Made by a program: the position numbers and the translations under genes
Notes under the pieces: generated by a model
What the model was told of the DNA's origin: nothing
The model's database searches: none
The model's input: only the letters and a program-made list of their open reading frames with translations
Assembly (NCBI GenBank): GCA_022495005.1
Contig: JAGYXB010000372.1
Span: 620,001 to 684,000 of the forward strand
Direction: 5' to 3'
Source: Rhyacophila brunnea
Taxonomy: Eukaryota > Arthropoda > Insecta > Trichoptera > Rhyacophilidae
Length of the DNA: 64,000 bases
Shown here: positions 1-9,850 of the stretch, piece after piece
How the letters are laid out: every line of letters begins with the position of its first letter
Numbering within the stretch: the first letter of the stretch is position 1

Positions 1-400
1 AGGTATAGTACTCCCAAAATACTATAATTCTGAATATCGTACTATAATTTAATATAAAAGTACTATAATTTCGCATTTGCCATTTCGCAATCGAGTCAAA
101 TCGACCAATTTGGAAATCTGCGGCCCGCGGCGAAATATTTTCCCTTAGAAAAACGAGCCGACCATGAAAAATCGGGAATCTGCGGCCCGCGACGAAATAT
201 TTTCCCTAAAAAAAACGAGCCGGCCATGAAAAATCGGGAACCTGCGGCCCGCGGTGAAATATTTACACTTTCTACTAAATTCTCCGTTATTTTTTTTCTG
301 AGAAACAAAAATCCTATACATTTTCAACAGATGACAACGCGTACTATATTTTTTCCCCAAATACTATAATTTTGGAGGCTCTGTACTATAATTCCACTTT
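1..400. other. A+T-rich flank with GTACTATAAT repeats, no gene
   Basis: The string GTACTATAAT or a close variant recurs at 1-80 and again at about 340-395. Related GTACTATAA/GTACGCGG strings occur inside gene A intron 1 near 2090 and 2620. I see no open frame with protein character here; the short frames on the minus strand read through the GC-rich minisatellite below. Confidence 0.5.
113..273. repeat. 62-bp minisatellite, about 2.5 units
   Basis: CTGCGGCCCGCG starts at 118, 180 and 242, giving an exact 62-bp period. Units differ by a few substitutions. The array is far richer in G+C than its surroundings and lies about 250 bp upstream of the gene A start codon. Confidence 0.85.
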
Positions 401-406
401 CAAAAT

Positions 407-418
407 ATGGCAACACTG
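407..418 (+). promoter_or_regulatory. Conserved upstream motif of gene A (ATGGCAACACTG)
   Basis: This 12-mer lies 111 nt before the gene A ATG. The same or nearly the same word lies 99-130 nt before the ATG of B, D and E. It is followed by AATGTCTATGG, which also occurs upstream of B and C. The shared spacing suggests a core-promoter or initiator-proximal element; function is inferred. Confidence 0.5.
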
Positions 419-517
419 AATGTCTATGGTATATAGCCGTATTAGTCTATGGCCAGTACTGAAACACGACGCCATTGTGAAGCTTATTAAAGATTTTCGC
501 ATCTAATACACCACAAA

Positions 518-3500
518 ATGGACGTAAAAACCGAGACAATCAATGAAATATTGCCTGACGAAACGGAGGAGGTGATCGGGGACGTTTCATACCAAAGGGA
601 CTTAACTCACTTCGAAGGCAAAGGTCGATTTGACGTGGCAGTCAAACAGGAAATTATTGATGACGACAGCAATATTATCCACTTCAAAGAGGTAAGTCAC
701 CGCCATCTTTACATTAATAAAGCCTGAGCATAACTTTTTGCACATGCAACTAGTGGTCCACTTCCATACTATTTATTGATAAAAAAACTTGCAAGCAGAG
801 TTTGGTATTCTATAATGACTCAAGAGTATAAATAAGTTATTAGTTATTGTCGTTTAGAATCGACTGTCACATTGACAAACGTCCTAGTGTAGGTACCAAT
901 TATGATCAATGACATTATTAATGGACAACGCACTCAATACAGTAGCTAGCAAGTAAATTCGCACATACGACATTCGCACGTGTATAGGTAGACGTCACGC
1001 AATTTCCATAATGCGATATCACGCATCGGGAATTTACAGCAATATCACCTTTATTGTAACGGCGTTAGAACAGTGTTTCTAGTGTCAATGTTCATTTGAG
1101 TGAATCCGTTCGAACCGAACCATTCGGCAGACCGACAAAAAGCATCGGGAATTTATAGGAATATCACCTTTATTGTAATGGCGTTAGAACAGTGTTTCTA
1201 GTGTCAATGTTCATTTGAGTGAATCCGTTCGAACCGAACCATTCGGCAGACCGACAAAAAGCATCGGGAATTTATAGGAATATCACCTTTATTGTAATGG
1301 CGTTAGAACAGTGTTTCTAGTGTCAATGTTCATTTGAGTGAATCCGTTCGAACCGAACCATTCGGCAGACCGACAAAAAGCATCGGGAATTTATAGGAAT
1401 ATCACCTTTATTGTAATGGCGTTAGAACAGATTATGCCATTCGGCAGACCCGACAAAAAGTGAGTGTCATTTTTCCCCAAATGCTTCGTCCATATTAATG
1501 TCATTGGTTATGATATTATTATACACAGAAGAAGTTTACTTAATTTGATCGTCACTTCCAATTATTATTAATAACACATAACCACGAAATCAGATGAACT
1601 CCAAGGTCTCCAAGATACGTTAAAATAATCTGAAACAAAAAATACTCCGACAAGTGAACACGACAGACGTGTGAGTTTGAGCACTCTCTAAACAATGACA
1701 GGTCATCCATAGAGAACGGGAGGGACGGAAAGGTAGGACCAGTCGTGAAATGTATCGGCTTTCCTCTTCAGTCGCCAATGGGTAAGTAGATCCCTTATTT
1801 GTGTAGGGTATTCATAATTTTGTTGTAAACGGAAATAAGCACGACCATTCTTCAAAATTAACAACAATATTACCTAATATTGTTATTAGTACCTATTAGC
1901 GAATACTCAATAGTATTGTTGATGATAATTTTTGTTTATCATGTCAGGTTAAAACAGTTTATTAGTAATAATTTCAAAAACTCAATACGCTTTCACCTGT
2001 TTTACACATACCGGCGCTTGTGACTGGTCGTCCGCCGTCTTTGGCTGTCAATCGCCATTGTTGAATTCAGCTATCTTTTTGTCATCGAATTATAGTACGC
2101 GGTCCAAGAAATGATAGTATTTCGGCAAAAATTATAGGACGTGTTGAAAATATAAAAATATGCTAACCGGCGAATTCCAGTAATTCCATTTTTCCAATAG
2201 ACCCAGGGAACTCAGAAATAATGGGAACTGAAATACTTAACAGGTAAGGCGATAGCAGGTAACCGACTCGAGTAAGGAAGAATCCGAGTTAAACTTACAC
2301 ACGTGTCAAGAATACGTTGTACGTCGAATACTGAAAACTGCTCTCGGTTTATGCATTTACGCTTATTTAATGTTGGTGTATTACACACACTATTGCACGT
2401 GCATAATGCGTGCTTCATTTTCGTACGACACGCACACATTCAAAAACCCTGCATCAACATGCGGAGTTTGAATATAGCCTATCGGTATTCTATTTATTAT
2501 CTGTTTTGTGATTTGACCTAACCTAATCTAACCCAATCCAACCTAACCTAACCGGCGAATTCAAATTATTCAGTTTTTCAAAATTGTGGTATTTTTGACG
2601 TATTATACTTTTTTAATAGTACGCGGACTAACATGTACTATAAAAATAGTTAGGTTGGCAACACTGCGTTCATTGACAGATGTCAGCGCGCGATGGCGGA
2701 GAACCAGTCACAAGACCCTAAATACCTACCAAAGTAGTTTCATTATCATTAAAATAAAACATTAACCAACATAATTGTGTCGATTAGATCCAGACTTGTC
2801 CAACCCACAAAACCGAGTTAGGCCATCCGCTCATGCAGAAACTAAAATCTGACGAACTGGTTCGTGATAGAACTCATAAACTGGCCAGTGACTGATGCTT
2901 CACACACTGCGCTACTGAAACCTAATAATCTCATAACCTCAAACTGTTAAATCATTGCCGTCTCAAGTAGAAAGCCTATACATTCGCAACGACAGGTCCT
3001 ACTTTTTCCGCCCCTTCCATGGATAATCTGTCATTGCTTGACATTGTTCTATAAAGTGCTCATACTGACGCGTCTGTTGTGTTCACACAGTGAATTGCTT
3101 GATTTGGATAGATGAGTATTCTTTCAGATTGTTTTAACGCATCTTGGAGACCTTGGAGATCATTTGATTTCGTGGTTCTGTGTTATTAATAATTGAAAGT
3201 GACGGTCAAAGTAAGCCTTGACACAGGGAATGGTATGATTTGGATAGATGAGTTAAATGATAAATAATACACTAGCACTAATACACTTTCTACAAATGTA
3301 CCTAATGCATAGATTAATGCTACATATTTTTTGTGAAATAAATATTACCAACGTTTTTTGTATGAAGGACTAGTCTGACTTTGACAGCTGATGAATAATA
3401 GGAATGTAAGTATATTATTTATAAATAACATTTATAGTTAATTTATTTGATTTGAGATTTTTTATAATTCAATTTGAAACAAGAAAGGGCGAAACAATAT

Positions 3501-6500
3501 GTCAAGCAATCTGGGATCTGATTTTGACAGCTGAATAGGTGACCACTCGTTGGTTGTGCAAAAAGATATGCTCAGGCTTAATTAATCTAAAGATGGCGTT
3601 GCTCTGGCTGTTTATAATGATGATACTGTTACATAATAATAATAATAATGGTCTTTTCAGGAGAGTGAGAGCGTTTTGATCAATATAAAGTCTGAGAATG
3701 AGAATGATAATGAGGGAGTCGTCATCAAAGAAGAATTTGTTGACAATGCAAACCGCCAAATTAAAAATGAGTCTCCTCTGCCTGGCTGCTCGTATCCACA
3801 ATACAAGCCTTTGGATCAGGTACGTTCAATTATAAAGGTTGTTTCAACTATTAAAAATAACACGTTAGCTTTTATACATTTCTTTTTATTCAAAAGATCG
3901 TTACACAACATTTGAATATGATTTCATGGCTGTTTTTTTGGCACCGGGACAACTGAACGCCACGCAATTCAAAAATAAATAGACGTTTGGTACTTATAGG
4001 TACTTGAAAAAAAATTTACTTAATATTATTATTTATTTTTAAATTATAATATTATGATATGAGGTTGGTGAGAATTTAAATATGCACACGTAAATAGTGA
4101 TTTAATCGTGCATTTTTTTAAGGCTATACCTCAGCTGAGGCATGGTCTAAAAAGATCGTGACTAGGCGATGCGCGGATTGTGCAAATGACGCGAATCGAA
4201 CGAAATATAATTTGTCGTAAAAATTCAACATGCGTCCTTTTATGTTATGTTTATTATTATATTCGTAATAATAATAGTATATTCATTCACGTGTTTTCTT
4301 TTTTAAGTACATACGTAAAGTTTTTTAGTCATCTTTACACGATTTAAGAATATTTTCATCCGAAGCCATGACAAAACAAATCGACGTGCGGACACCTCGA
4401 CTATCGCTCTCCGAATGGCAACGCGGTCGAAATTTCGTTCCACATACAATTGAAAATTATTTTCCGTTTCACTTATGTACGCTCTAAGTTTCAGCGAAAA
4501 AAGCGTTTTATATTTTTATATAAAGCGTTAGCCATGGTAATTCTTAATTCGCAATAAAAAAACATTATGTTAAGAGTAAAATGACTTAAAACTAATAAGT
4601 AGTTAATAGAAACTAATAAAAATTCCTCGTCTATGTTCTGTTTACGTGTCTGCAACAGTGCGGCGTCCAATTGTCCTGGCGTCCTGTTGTCACATTTCCG
4701 TTTTTTTCGTGCACTGCTGGCCATATATTATGAATAGCCAAAACAGTTTTGGCTTCCATTGCTTCAATTGTTGCTGAATTATCAGCATAAACCATTAAAT
4801 TCACGAAGCTTCACAGGAAATAATCAAAAGGTTCAAATTTGTAATTCAATTTGTGTACATTTTTTATATTACTTACTGTTTTACCCATTAAATTGGTAAT
4901 TCGAAAGTGACATTTTGAAGCCGAACTAAGCGACACTCTTAACAGCGTAAAGACAAGATAGGGCTATTATAGGTTTATTCCTGCAATGTTCAGATACAAG
5001 AAAATACTAAAATGGCTGTACTGATATTTTTTGTGAAAATAACTTCAGAAATATGGGAATTTTGCAGTCGATGGGTAGTATTTTTGTTTTTAGTACGTTG
5101 GTTAGGCCATTTTAATTCCCATTCCTCACCCACCTCCTAATCCCCAGTGTTATTGTCACCAGACAATCAATTACAATTACGGGTCATGAGAGACGGTTTT
5201 ACAAATAACATTCAGTTGCATCTCGATAGCGGGCTTATAATAGCTTTCCGTCGCTTAAGTGATTGACTCAATATATACAGACTCATTCATAATCTATCAT
5301 CATCATTCATACACCCTCACATAAAATCCATAAAACTGTGTCACAAAGTACGTGAGTGTACGAACCGGATGACCCAAAACAACAATACCGCGTGAGTGAC
5401 AGTTGAAACCAGACCACGGAGCTATCAAACATCATCACAAAGGTCAGTGTCTGGCATTCTGTTCCATCGCCCCCACCCCTAGATCCGACCTCCTCATCTT
5501 CCCTTAACATAATTACAGTCCACTTAAAAAGCTCAACCATACGTCAGTCATTTTCGTCAAATAGGTCAGATACAGGGTATTGACATTAGATCATCAATAG
5601 GGAATACAATCATATTTTATTTATTTTAAAATTATCGAATTGAAAATACCAACTCTATTCTCATTGTAGATTCCGATCGAGCAATATTACACACCACGTC
5701 ACAGTAATACATTGGACACCGTTAAAAAAGATACAGTTGACAGTAAAACAGCACAAGCAACCATTGATATCAATAATATGACGACACGCTACTCGGAACT
5801 AACTACGGATATACCAAACATCAAACAGGAAGTTCAGAAACTATGCTTGCCAAAGGTGGTTCGAATAGAGCTGAGAAGAGTTACATATTTCCCGCGTAAC
5901 TTTATTTGCAATGATTGTTATGGAGTGTTTGAATCTGTCAATCATCTAAAAAGTCACTCCAATTCATGTGTGAAATATCAGCAAGTATATAAGTCATATA
6001 GTGCTGAACTAAAGGACTGCAATGTTCGTTCATATAAAATTTCACAGCGTGTTTGTCAGAAGATTGGCAAAAAACCACATCAATGCGATGTGTGCTTTAA
6101 AAAATTTCAGATACTTAGTAAACTCAAAAGACATGAAATTTCACACACTGGTGAAAAACCACATCAATGCGATGTGTGTTTTAAAAAGTTTAGAGCAAAT
6201 AGTGACCTCAAAAGACATAAAATGACACACACTGTTGAAAAACCACATCAATGCGATGTGTGTTTGAAAAAATTTAATATAATTATTAATCTTAAAAGAC
6301 ATAAAATAACACATTCTGGTGAAAAACCACATCAATGCGATGTATGTTTTAAACAATTCACATTCCTCAGTACTCTCAAAATACATAAATTGACACATAC
6401 TGGCGGAAAACCACATCAATGCGATATGTGTTTTAAAAAATATCTGCACATTAGTAATCTCAAAAGACATAAAAAAACACATAATAGTAAAAAATCATAT

Positions 6501-7457
6501 CAATGCGATGTATGTTTTGAAAATTTTCTGCAAATTGGTGATTTAAAGACCCATCAAATGACACATACTGGTGAAAAACCACAACTGTGCGATGTGAGCT
6601 TTAAAAATAATCCGCAAATTGCCCATCTCAAAAGACATGAAATGGCAAACACTGTTCAAAAACCACGTCAATGCAAAGTATGTTTCGAAAAATTTCAGTC
6701 AATTGGTTTTCTCAAAAGACATGAAATAACACATAGTGATGAAAAACCATATCAATGTGATGTGTGTTTTAAAAATTTTATAGCAAATGGTGATCTCAAA
6801 AAACATAGAATGACACATACCGGTGAAAAACCACATCAATGCAACGTGTGTTTGAAAACATTCAGACAATTTGGTCATCTCAAAATACATAGAATGACAC
6901 ATACCGGTGAAAAACCACATGAATGCGATGTTTGTTTTAAAAGTTTTCTAGAAATTGGTTCACTTAAAAGACATAAAATGACACATACTAATGAAAAGCC
7001 ACATCAATGCGATGTGTGTTTTAAAAAATTTCAACAAATATCCAATCTCAAAAGACACCAAATGACACATACTGGTGACCATCCACATCAATGCAATGTG
7101 TGCTTTAAAAAGTTTATTGCAAATAGTGATCTCAAAAGACATAAAATGACACATACTGGTGAAAAACCACATCAATGTGATGTATGTTTTAAAAGTTTTC
7201 ATATAATTAGTACTCTCAAAAGACACAAAATAACACATTCTGGTGAAAAACCACATCAATGCGATGTATGTTTTAAACAATTCACAGTCCTCAATACTCT
7301 CAAAATACATAAATTGACACATACTGGTGAAAAATCACATCAATGCGATGTGTGTTTCACAAAATTTCTGCTAATTGGTAATCTCAGGAGACATAAAAAA
7401 ACACATTCTGCTGAAAAACCTTATCAACTTACACGACATGCTGGTGAAAAATCATAA
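518..7457 (+). CDS. Gene A: three-exon C2H2 zinc-finger protein (706 aa)
   Basis: Exons are 518-691, 3661-3819 and 5670-7457, all phase 0. Donors read GAG|GTAAGT and CAG|GTACGT; acceptors read TTTTCAG| and CATTGTAG|. The ATG at 518 has a good context (CAAAATGG). Exon 1 gives 58 acidic residues, exon 2 gives 53 residues ending in PGCSYPQYKPLDQ, and exon 3 gives 595. The N-terminal 165 residues hold six psi-K-x-E SUMO-consensus lysines at about K4, K43, K68, K81, K93 and K163. A CCHC finger (C191, C194, H207, C211) precedes the main array. The expected role is nuclear, sequence-specific DNA binding; the SUMO link is inferred. TTG at 5712 is an internal leucine codon, not a start. B and C are tandem duplicates and D an inverted relative. 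Intron 1 (2.97 kb) is almost entirely transposon sequence. Confidence 0.85.
697..1790 (-). mobile_element. Long form of the 8-bp-TSD MITE, expanded, in A intron 1
   Basis: The reverse complement matches the copies at 37445-37909 and 54948-55414. It begins directly after the exon 1 donor with CACCGCCATCTTTA and ends near CTTCAGTCGCCAATGG. It is over twice the length of its relatives because a 119-bp minisatellite has expanded inside it. Confidence 0.7.
1023..1460. repeat. 119-bp minisatellite, about 3.5 units
   Basis: GCATCGGGAATTTA starts at 1023, 1142, 1261 and 1380, an exact 119-bp period. Units 2 and 3 look almost identical; unit 1 differs at several bases. The last unit is internally deleted: GTTAGAACAG jumps to ATGCCATTCGGCAG. 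Unlike the rest of the host element, this segment is missing from the other MITE copies in the window. Confidence 0.9.
2517..2553 (+). repeat. Interstitial telomere-like CCTAA repeat
   Basis: Seven consecutive pentamers, four exactly CCTAA and three with one or two changes (TCTAA, CCCAA, TCCAA), are the complement of the insect telomere unit TTAGG. They lie inside gene A intron 1, between two AACCGGCGAATTC-like strings at about 2166 and 2550. Confidence 0.6.
2953..3600 (+). mobile_element. 8-bp-TSD MITE, short form, in A intron 1
   Basis: It runs from CATTGCCGTCTCAAGTAG to AATCTAAAGATGGCG and matches the copies at 16506-17018 (+) and 28383-28884 (-). About 130 bp typical of the long form (near 3115-3235) is embedded between two copies of GATTTGGATAGATGAGT, so this copy is a chimera. 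It is followed by GCTCTGGC, close to the 8-bp target duplication seen in gene B. Confidence 0.7.
3939..4692 (+). mobile_element. Inverted-repeat DNA element (family R8) in A intron 2
   Basis: The left end has GGCACCGGGACAACTG.ACGCC and the right end has GCGGCGTCCAATTGTCC, giving imperfect inverted ends. A second copy on the minus strand at 49640-50063 aligns along its whole length. The A copy is split by the TTAA MITE at 4122-4483. No coding capacity seen. Confidence 0.7.
4122..4483 (+). mobile_element. TTAA-flanked MITE, copy 1 (nested in R8)
   Basis: It starts GGCTATACCTCAGCTGAGG after TTAA and ends CACTTATGTACGCTC before CTAA. It shares its whole body with copies at 26112, 42538, 50366 and 55723. 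The R8 copy at 49640-50063 lacks the insert at the matching point, which is direct empty-site evidence. Confidence 0.8.
4693..5669 (+). other. Remainder of A intron 2
   Basis: About 4698-4825 is ancestral intron, since it matches 18035-18145 of gene B intron 2 (shared CGTGCACTGCTGGCCATATAT). From about 4830 to 5660 I see no recognisable gene or repeat. The exon 3 acceptor is preceded by a pyrimidine-rich stretch. Confidence 0.5.
5670..7457 (+). CDS. Gene A terminal exon: CCHC finger plus 16-repeat C2H2 array
   Basis: The exon opens with IPIEQYYTPRHSNT and then an IKQE motif. The family-specific block LPKVVRIELRRVTYFPRNF leads into a CCHC finger (C-x2-C-x12-H-x3-C). An 84-bp unit then repeats 16 times, each encoding a 28-residue finger of the form PHQCDVCFKKF..., with TGEKP-type linkers. 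Repeat 7 is broken (second Cys is Ser, last His is Asn), leaving 15 complete C2H2 fingers. Fingers 10-12 match fingers 15-17 of gene C, so the two arrays share an ancestral segment. Fingers 14-15 closely resemble 3-4, pointing to internal duplication. The frame ends in a stump (PYQLTRHAGEKS) and decayed repeats follow the stop. Confidence 0.9.
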   Translation: MPIEQYYTPRHSNTLDTVKKDTVDSKTAQATIDINNMTTRYSELTTDIPNIKQEVQKLCLPKVVRIELRRVTYFPRNFICNDCYGVFESVNHLKSHSNSCVKYQQVYKSYSAELKDCNVRSYKISQRVCQKIGKKPHQCDVCFKKFQILSKLKRHEISHTGEKPHQCDVCFKKFRANSDLKRHKMTHTVEKPHQCDVCLKKFNIIINLKRHKITHSGEKPHQCDVCFKQFTFLSTLKIHKLTHTGGKPHQCDMCFKKYLHISNLKRHKKTHNSKKSYQCDVCFENFLQIGDLKTHQMTHTGEKPQLCDVSFKNNPQIAHLKRHEMANTVQKPRQCKVCFEKFQSIGFLKRHEITHSDEKPYQCDVCFKNFIANGDLKKHRMTHTGEKPHQCNVCLKTFRQFGHLKIHRMTHTGEKPHECDVCFKSFLEIGSLKRHKMTHTNEKPHQCDVCFKKFQQISNLKRHQMTHTGDHPHQCNVCFKKFIANSDLKRHKMTHTGEKPHQCDVCFKSFHIISTLKRHKITHSGEKPHQCDVCFKQFTVLNTLKIHKLTHTGEKSHQCDVCFTKFLLIGNLRRHKKTHSAEKPYQLTRHAGEKS

Positions 7458-8045
7458 GAATGCTGTTTTTAATTTCTCCAAATTGTTCATCTGAAAACGC
7501 TAAAATGACACATGCGGGTCAAAAACGACACCAATGCAACATGAGTTTCAAAAAAAATCTGTCAATTAATCATCTCAAAAGACACGGAATAACACATGGT
7601 CGAATACGGAATAACAATGGTAAAACTACATTAATGCGATGTGTATTTTAAAAAATTCATGGCAAATGGTGATCTTAAAAAACATAAAATGACACACTGG
7701 TGAAAAACCATATCAATGTAGTGTGTGCAAAAAGTTTCTGGAAATTAGTCATCTCAAAAGACATCATAAAATGAAACATACTGGTGAAAACCACATCAAT
7801 ACGATGTGTGTTCTTAAACATTTAGATACATTGTTCATCTCGAAATACATAGAATGACACATACTGGTGAAAATCGACATCAATGTGATGTGTGTTTTAA
7901 AAAGTTAATTATAAAATAGTGATCTCAAAAGACATTAATTACTCATACTGGTGAACAACTAATTATCCATCCTAAAACACAAAAAATAATACTGGTCCAT
8001 ATCAATGCGATGTGTGTTTTAAATTTTTTCTGATAATTACTTAAA
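7458..8045 (+). pseudogene. Decayed zinc-finger repeats beyond the gene A stop
   Basis: At least six or seven 84-bp finger units remain recognisable through strings such as CATCAATGCGATGTGTGTTTT and CTCAAAAGACAT..., but they are broken by frameshifts, stops and losses of Cys or His codons. They show that the array once extended about 600 bp further. An 80-codon frame starting at 7460 is a piece of this relic and not a gene. Confidence 0.85.
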
Positions 8046-8522
8046 TTGAGACATACATACAAGGAATCTGGCTTGCCATTAATTTCCAAAATTGACGAAA
8101 TATTGCAACTCGAAACGCCACCCTCCCTATATTTTATTTTATTGTTTTTATTATAATCTAATGATAGTTCTAGCGATGAGGAAGCCTTAAACCTGTATGT
8201 TGCAATATTTTTAATTTTCTTGAAATTTTATTAGCCACTTGTTTAGTCATAGTATGTAACTTGTTTAATTGATTTTCATTACATATTTAAAAAAAAATGT
8301 TTACTTATAAACTAATTTAAACATCTTATGCCAAGTAGCCATTGACAAGTCGTAACTGTGACCATTGCTGATACAGTGACCAGTATCGACGCCAAATAAT
8401 TGGTACGCAAATTGGTTGAATAGCTAAAACCTAGACTGTTACGGTTCGCTTATGAGTACCATTACGTATTGCTATAATTAAATAAACTGTTTTCTTGTTG
8501 TTATGAATTAAAGGCTTGGATT
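8046..8522 (+). other. Conserved 3' flank of the A/B/C duplication
   Basis: The stretch from ACATACAAGGAATCTGGCTTGCC onward aligns with 21190-22140 (B, interrupted) and 35420-36160 (C). It shares GCCTTAAACCTGTATG and a run on to AAATAAACTGTTTTC. This is the 3' UTR and flank of the duplicated unit. Confidence 0.65.
8481..8486 (+). terminator. Candidate poly(A) signal for gene A
   Basis: AATAAA followed by CTGTTTTC, conserved at the matching point of B (22097-22102). It would imply a 1-kb 3' UTR containing the decayed fingers. Cleavage site not identified. Confidence 0.4.
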
Positions 8523-9281
8523 CTCTTGAGGACAAATCGTGCAACATGTTGCGGAACATGACGCGCATCATCTACGTCGATGTTTCGGGAACAATGCCGC
8601 GGAACATTTTGCTAGTACACATAGGACTCAAATCAAGTATCGCAGAAATGTCGCTCAATGAGGTTACGTCAGTCAGTGCTGCGTATATATTTTAAAGATT
8701 CCGTTCCAGAAATAAACAATCTTAACCACCAAGCCTTACGTCATGCGATAATTAAATGTTTCGGGCACCTTCGACTAATTCCTATACAATAACTTTAGTG
8801 TCGTATTCATTCATTGTCACTTTAATGATTTTTGTCTGAGGTATATTTTCACAAAATCTACTGATTTGAGTATCACGTAGTAAGGTTGGTCACTATATTT
8901 TTTTGGTTTTATATTATTATCAAATTAAGCAAATATTGTTTTACTATAAGGGCTTGTCAATAAAATATTATAAAAATATCTTGTTTTAAAATTAAAAATA
9001 GGTCATAAATTTTATTCATTTGTCTGTACTAAATAATAGTAGATACAAAATAAATAGGTTAATTTTCGATGCAGTGGTCGATAATATTATTACTTTAAAA
9101 TTTAGGTTGATTCCCCTTACTTACTATAAGTACGAGGCACAAGCGAAGCGACAATGTGCAACATGTTCCACGTCACGTAGAAAAGTAGCACTATATTTCG
9201 TGCAACGTTGTGGGACAGTGCGCAACGTTGCGGCGGCACGTAGACTCAATGTTGCGACATTTGGTCCCGTAAAGTTTGTGA
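8523..9281. mobile_element. A-specific 760-bp insertion in the 3' flank
   Basis: In B the flank reads directly from GAATC into CAATTTTTAAAAAATCC (22131-22155); in A the two halves are about 760 bp apart. The insert is rich in GCAACATGTT / GCAACGTTG strings near both ends. Family unknown; no transposase seen. An in-frame stretch at 9020-9292 has no protein character I recognise. Confidence 0.55.
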
Positions 9282-9596
9282 AACCAATTTAAAAAAAAAA
9301 CCCCCACAAACAGATCACTACTTTCCGATCCTTTATCTGAAGAATGGTAATCTAATCTATGATTTGGGAACGCTGGGCTCGTTTTTAGGTAAAGTCAGAA
9401 TAATATTCATGTGGTTCGCGGATACGGCCGGGCGTACAGTGCTGGCCATACACCAAACGTGAACTTATTCGTCTGTCTTTGAAGACAGCATGCCAGTCTC
9501 AGGCGATTGTTTTGAATATTTTAAAATTCGCAAGAACACTGGTCTAATAATTAGGCATTTAGCATATGATTGGTAAGTCTTAATGTTTAACTTCTT

Positions 9597-9850
9597 CTTC
9601 TTCTTTCACCCTGTCACGTCCCAACGTTGGGGCATAGGGCAAGAACAAGTTGGCGCGACTTCCTTCGGTCCATCGCCAACTCCTGCGCCTCCCGCCATGC
9701 CACACCTGCAGCACTTAGGTCGCTTTTGTAGCATCGCTGCAGGGTGAGGGAGGGCCGGCCACGGCGACGGAACCCTTGAGGCTGTGCCACAAGGGTACGA
9801 AGTGCCGCACTCTTTGGCGGCATCCGGAATACATGTACCAGCCACGTAAA
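9597..9850 (-). mobile_element. RTE-type LINE, 3' end fragment
   Basis: The minus frame reads RMPPKSAALRTLVAQPQG then RRRGRPSLTLQRC, and W..AQELAMDR, the usual C-terminal tail of RTE/BovB-like reverse transcriptases. The fragment ends at a CTTCTTCTTC run, its simple tail. Only about 80 codons survive. Confidence 0.65.

Noticed and set aside
4491..4724. Minus frame MASSARKKRKCDNRTPG...
   Set aside because: Crosses the end of the R8 element and the intron of A; the partner region in B does not keep the frame.
5712..5714. TTG as start of a 581-aa protein
   Set aside because: The frame is open back to a good splice acceptor at 5669/5670 and joins exon 2 in phase; TTG is an internal leucine. The same holds for 44109 and 60099.
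6141..7322. Long minus-strand frames rich in MWFFTSVCHFM-like repeats over each finger array (also 20676-21116, 33896-34795 and, on plus, 43045-43332)
   Set aside because: They are antisense reads of the 84-bp finger repeat, which lacks stops in that frame by codon composition; no independent gene features.
6075..7460. CRISPR-like regular repeat arrays
   Set aside because: Period is exactly 84 bp and encodes C2H2 fingers with varying helix codons; not repeat-spacer structure.
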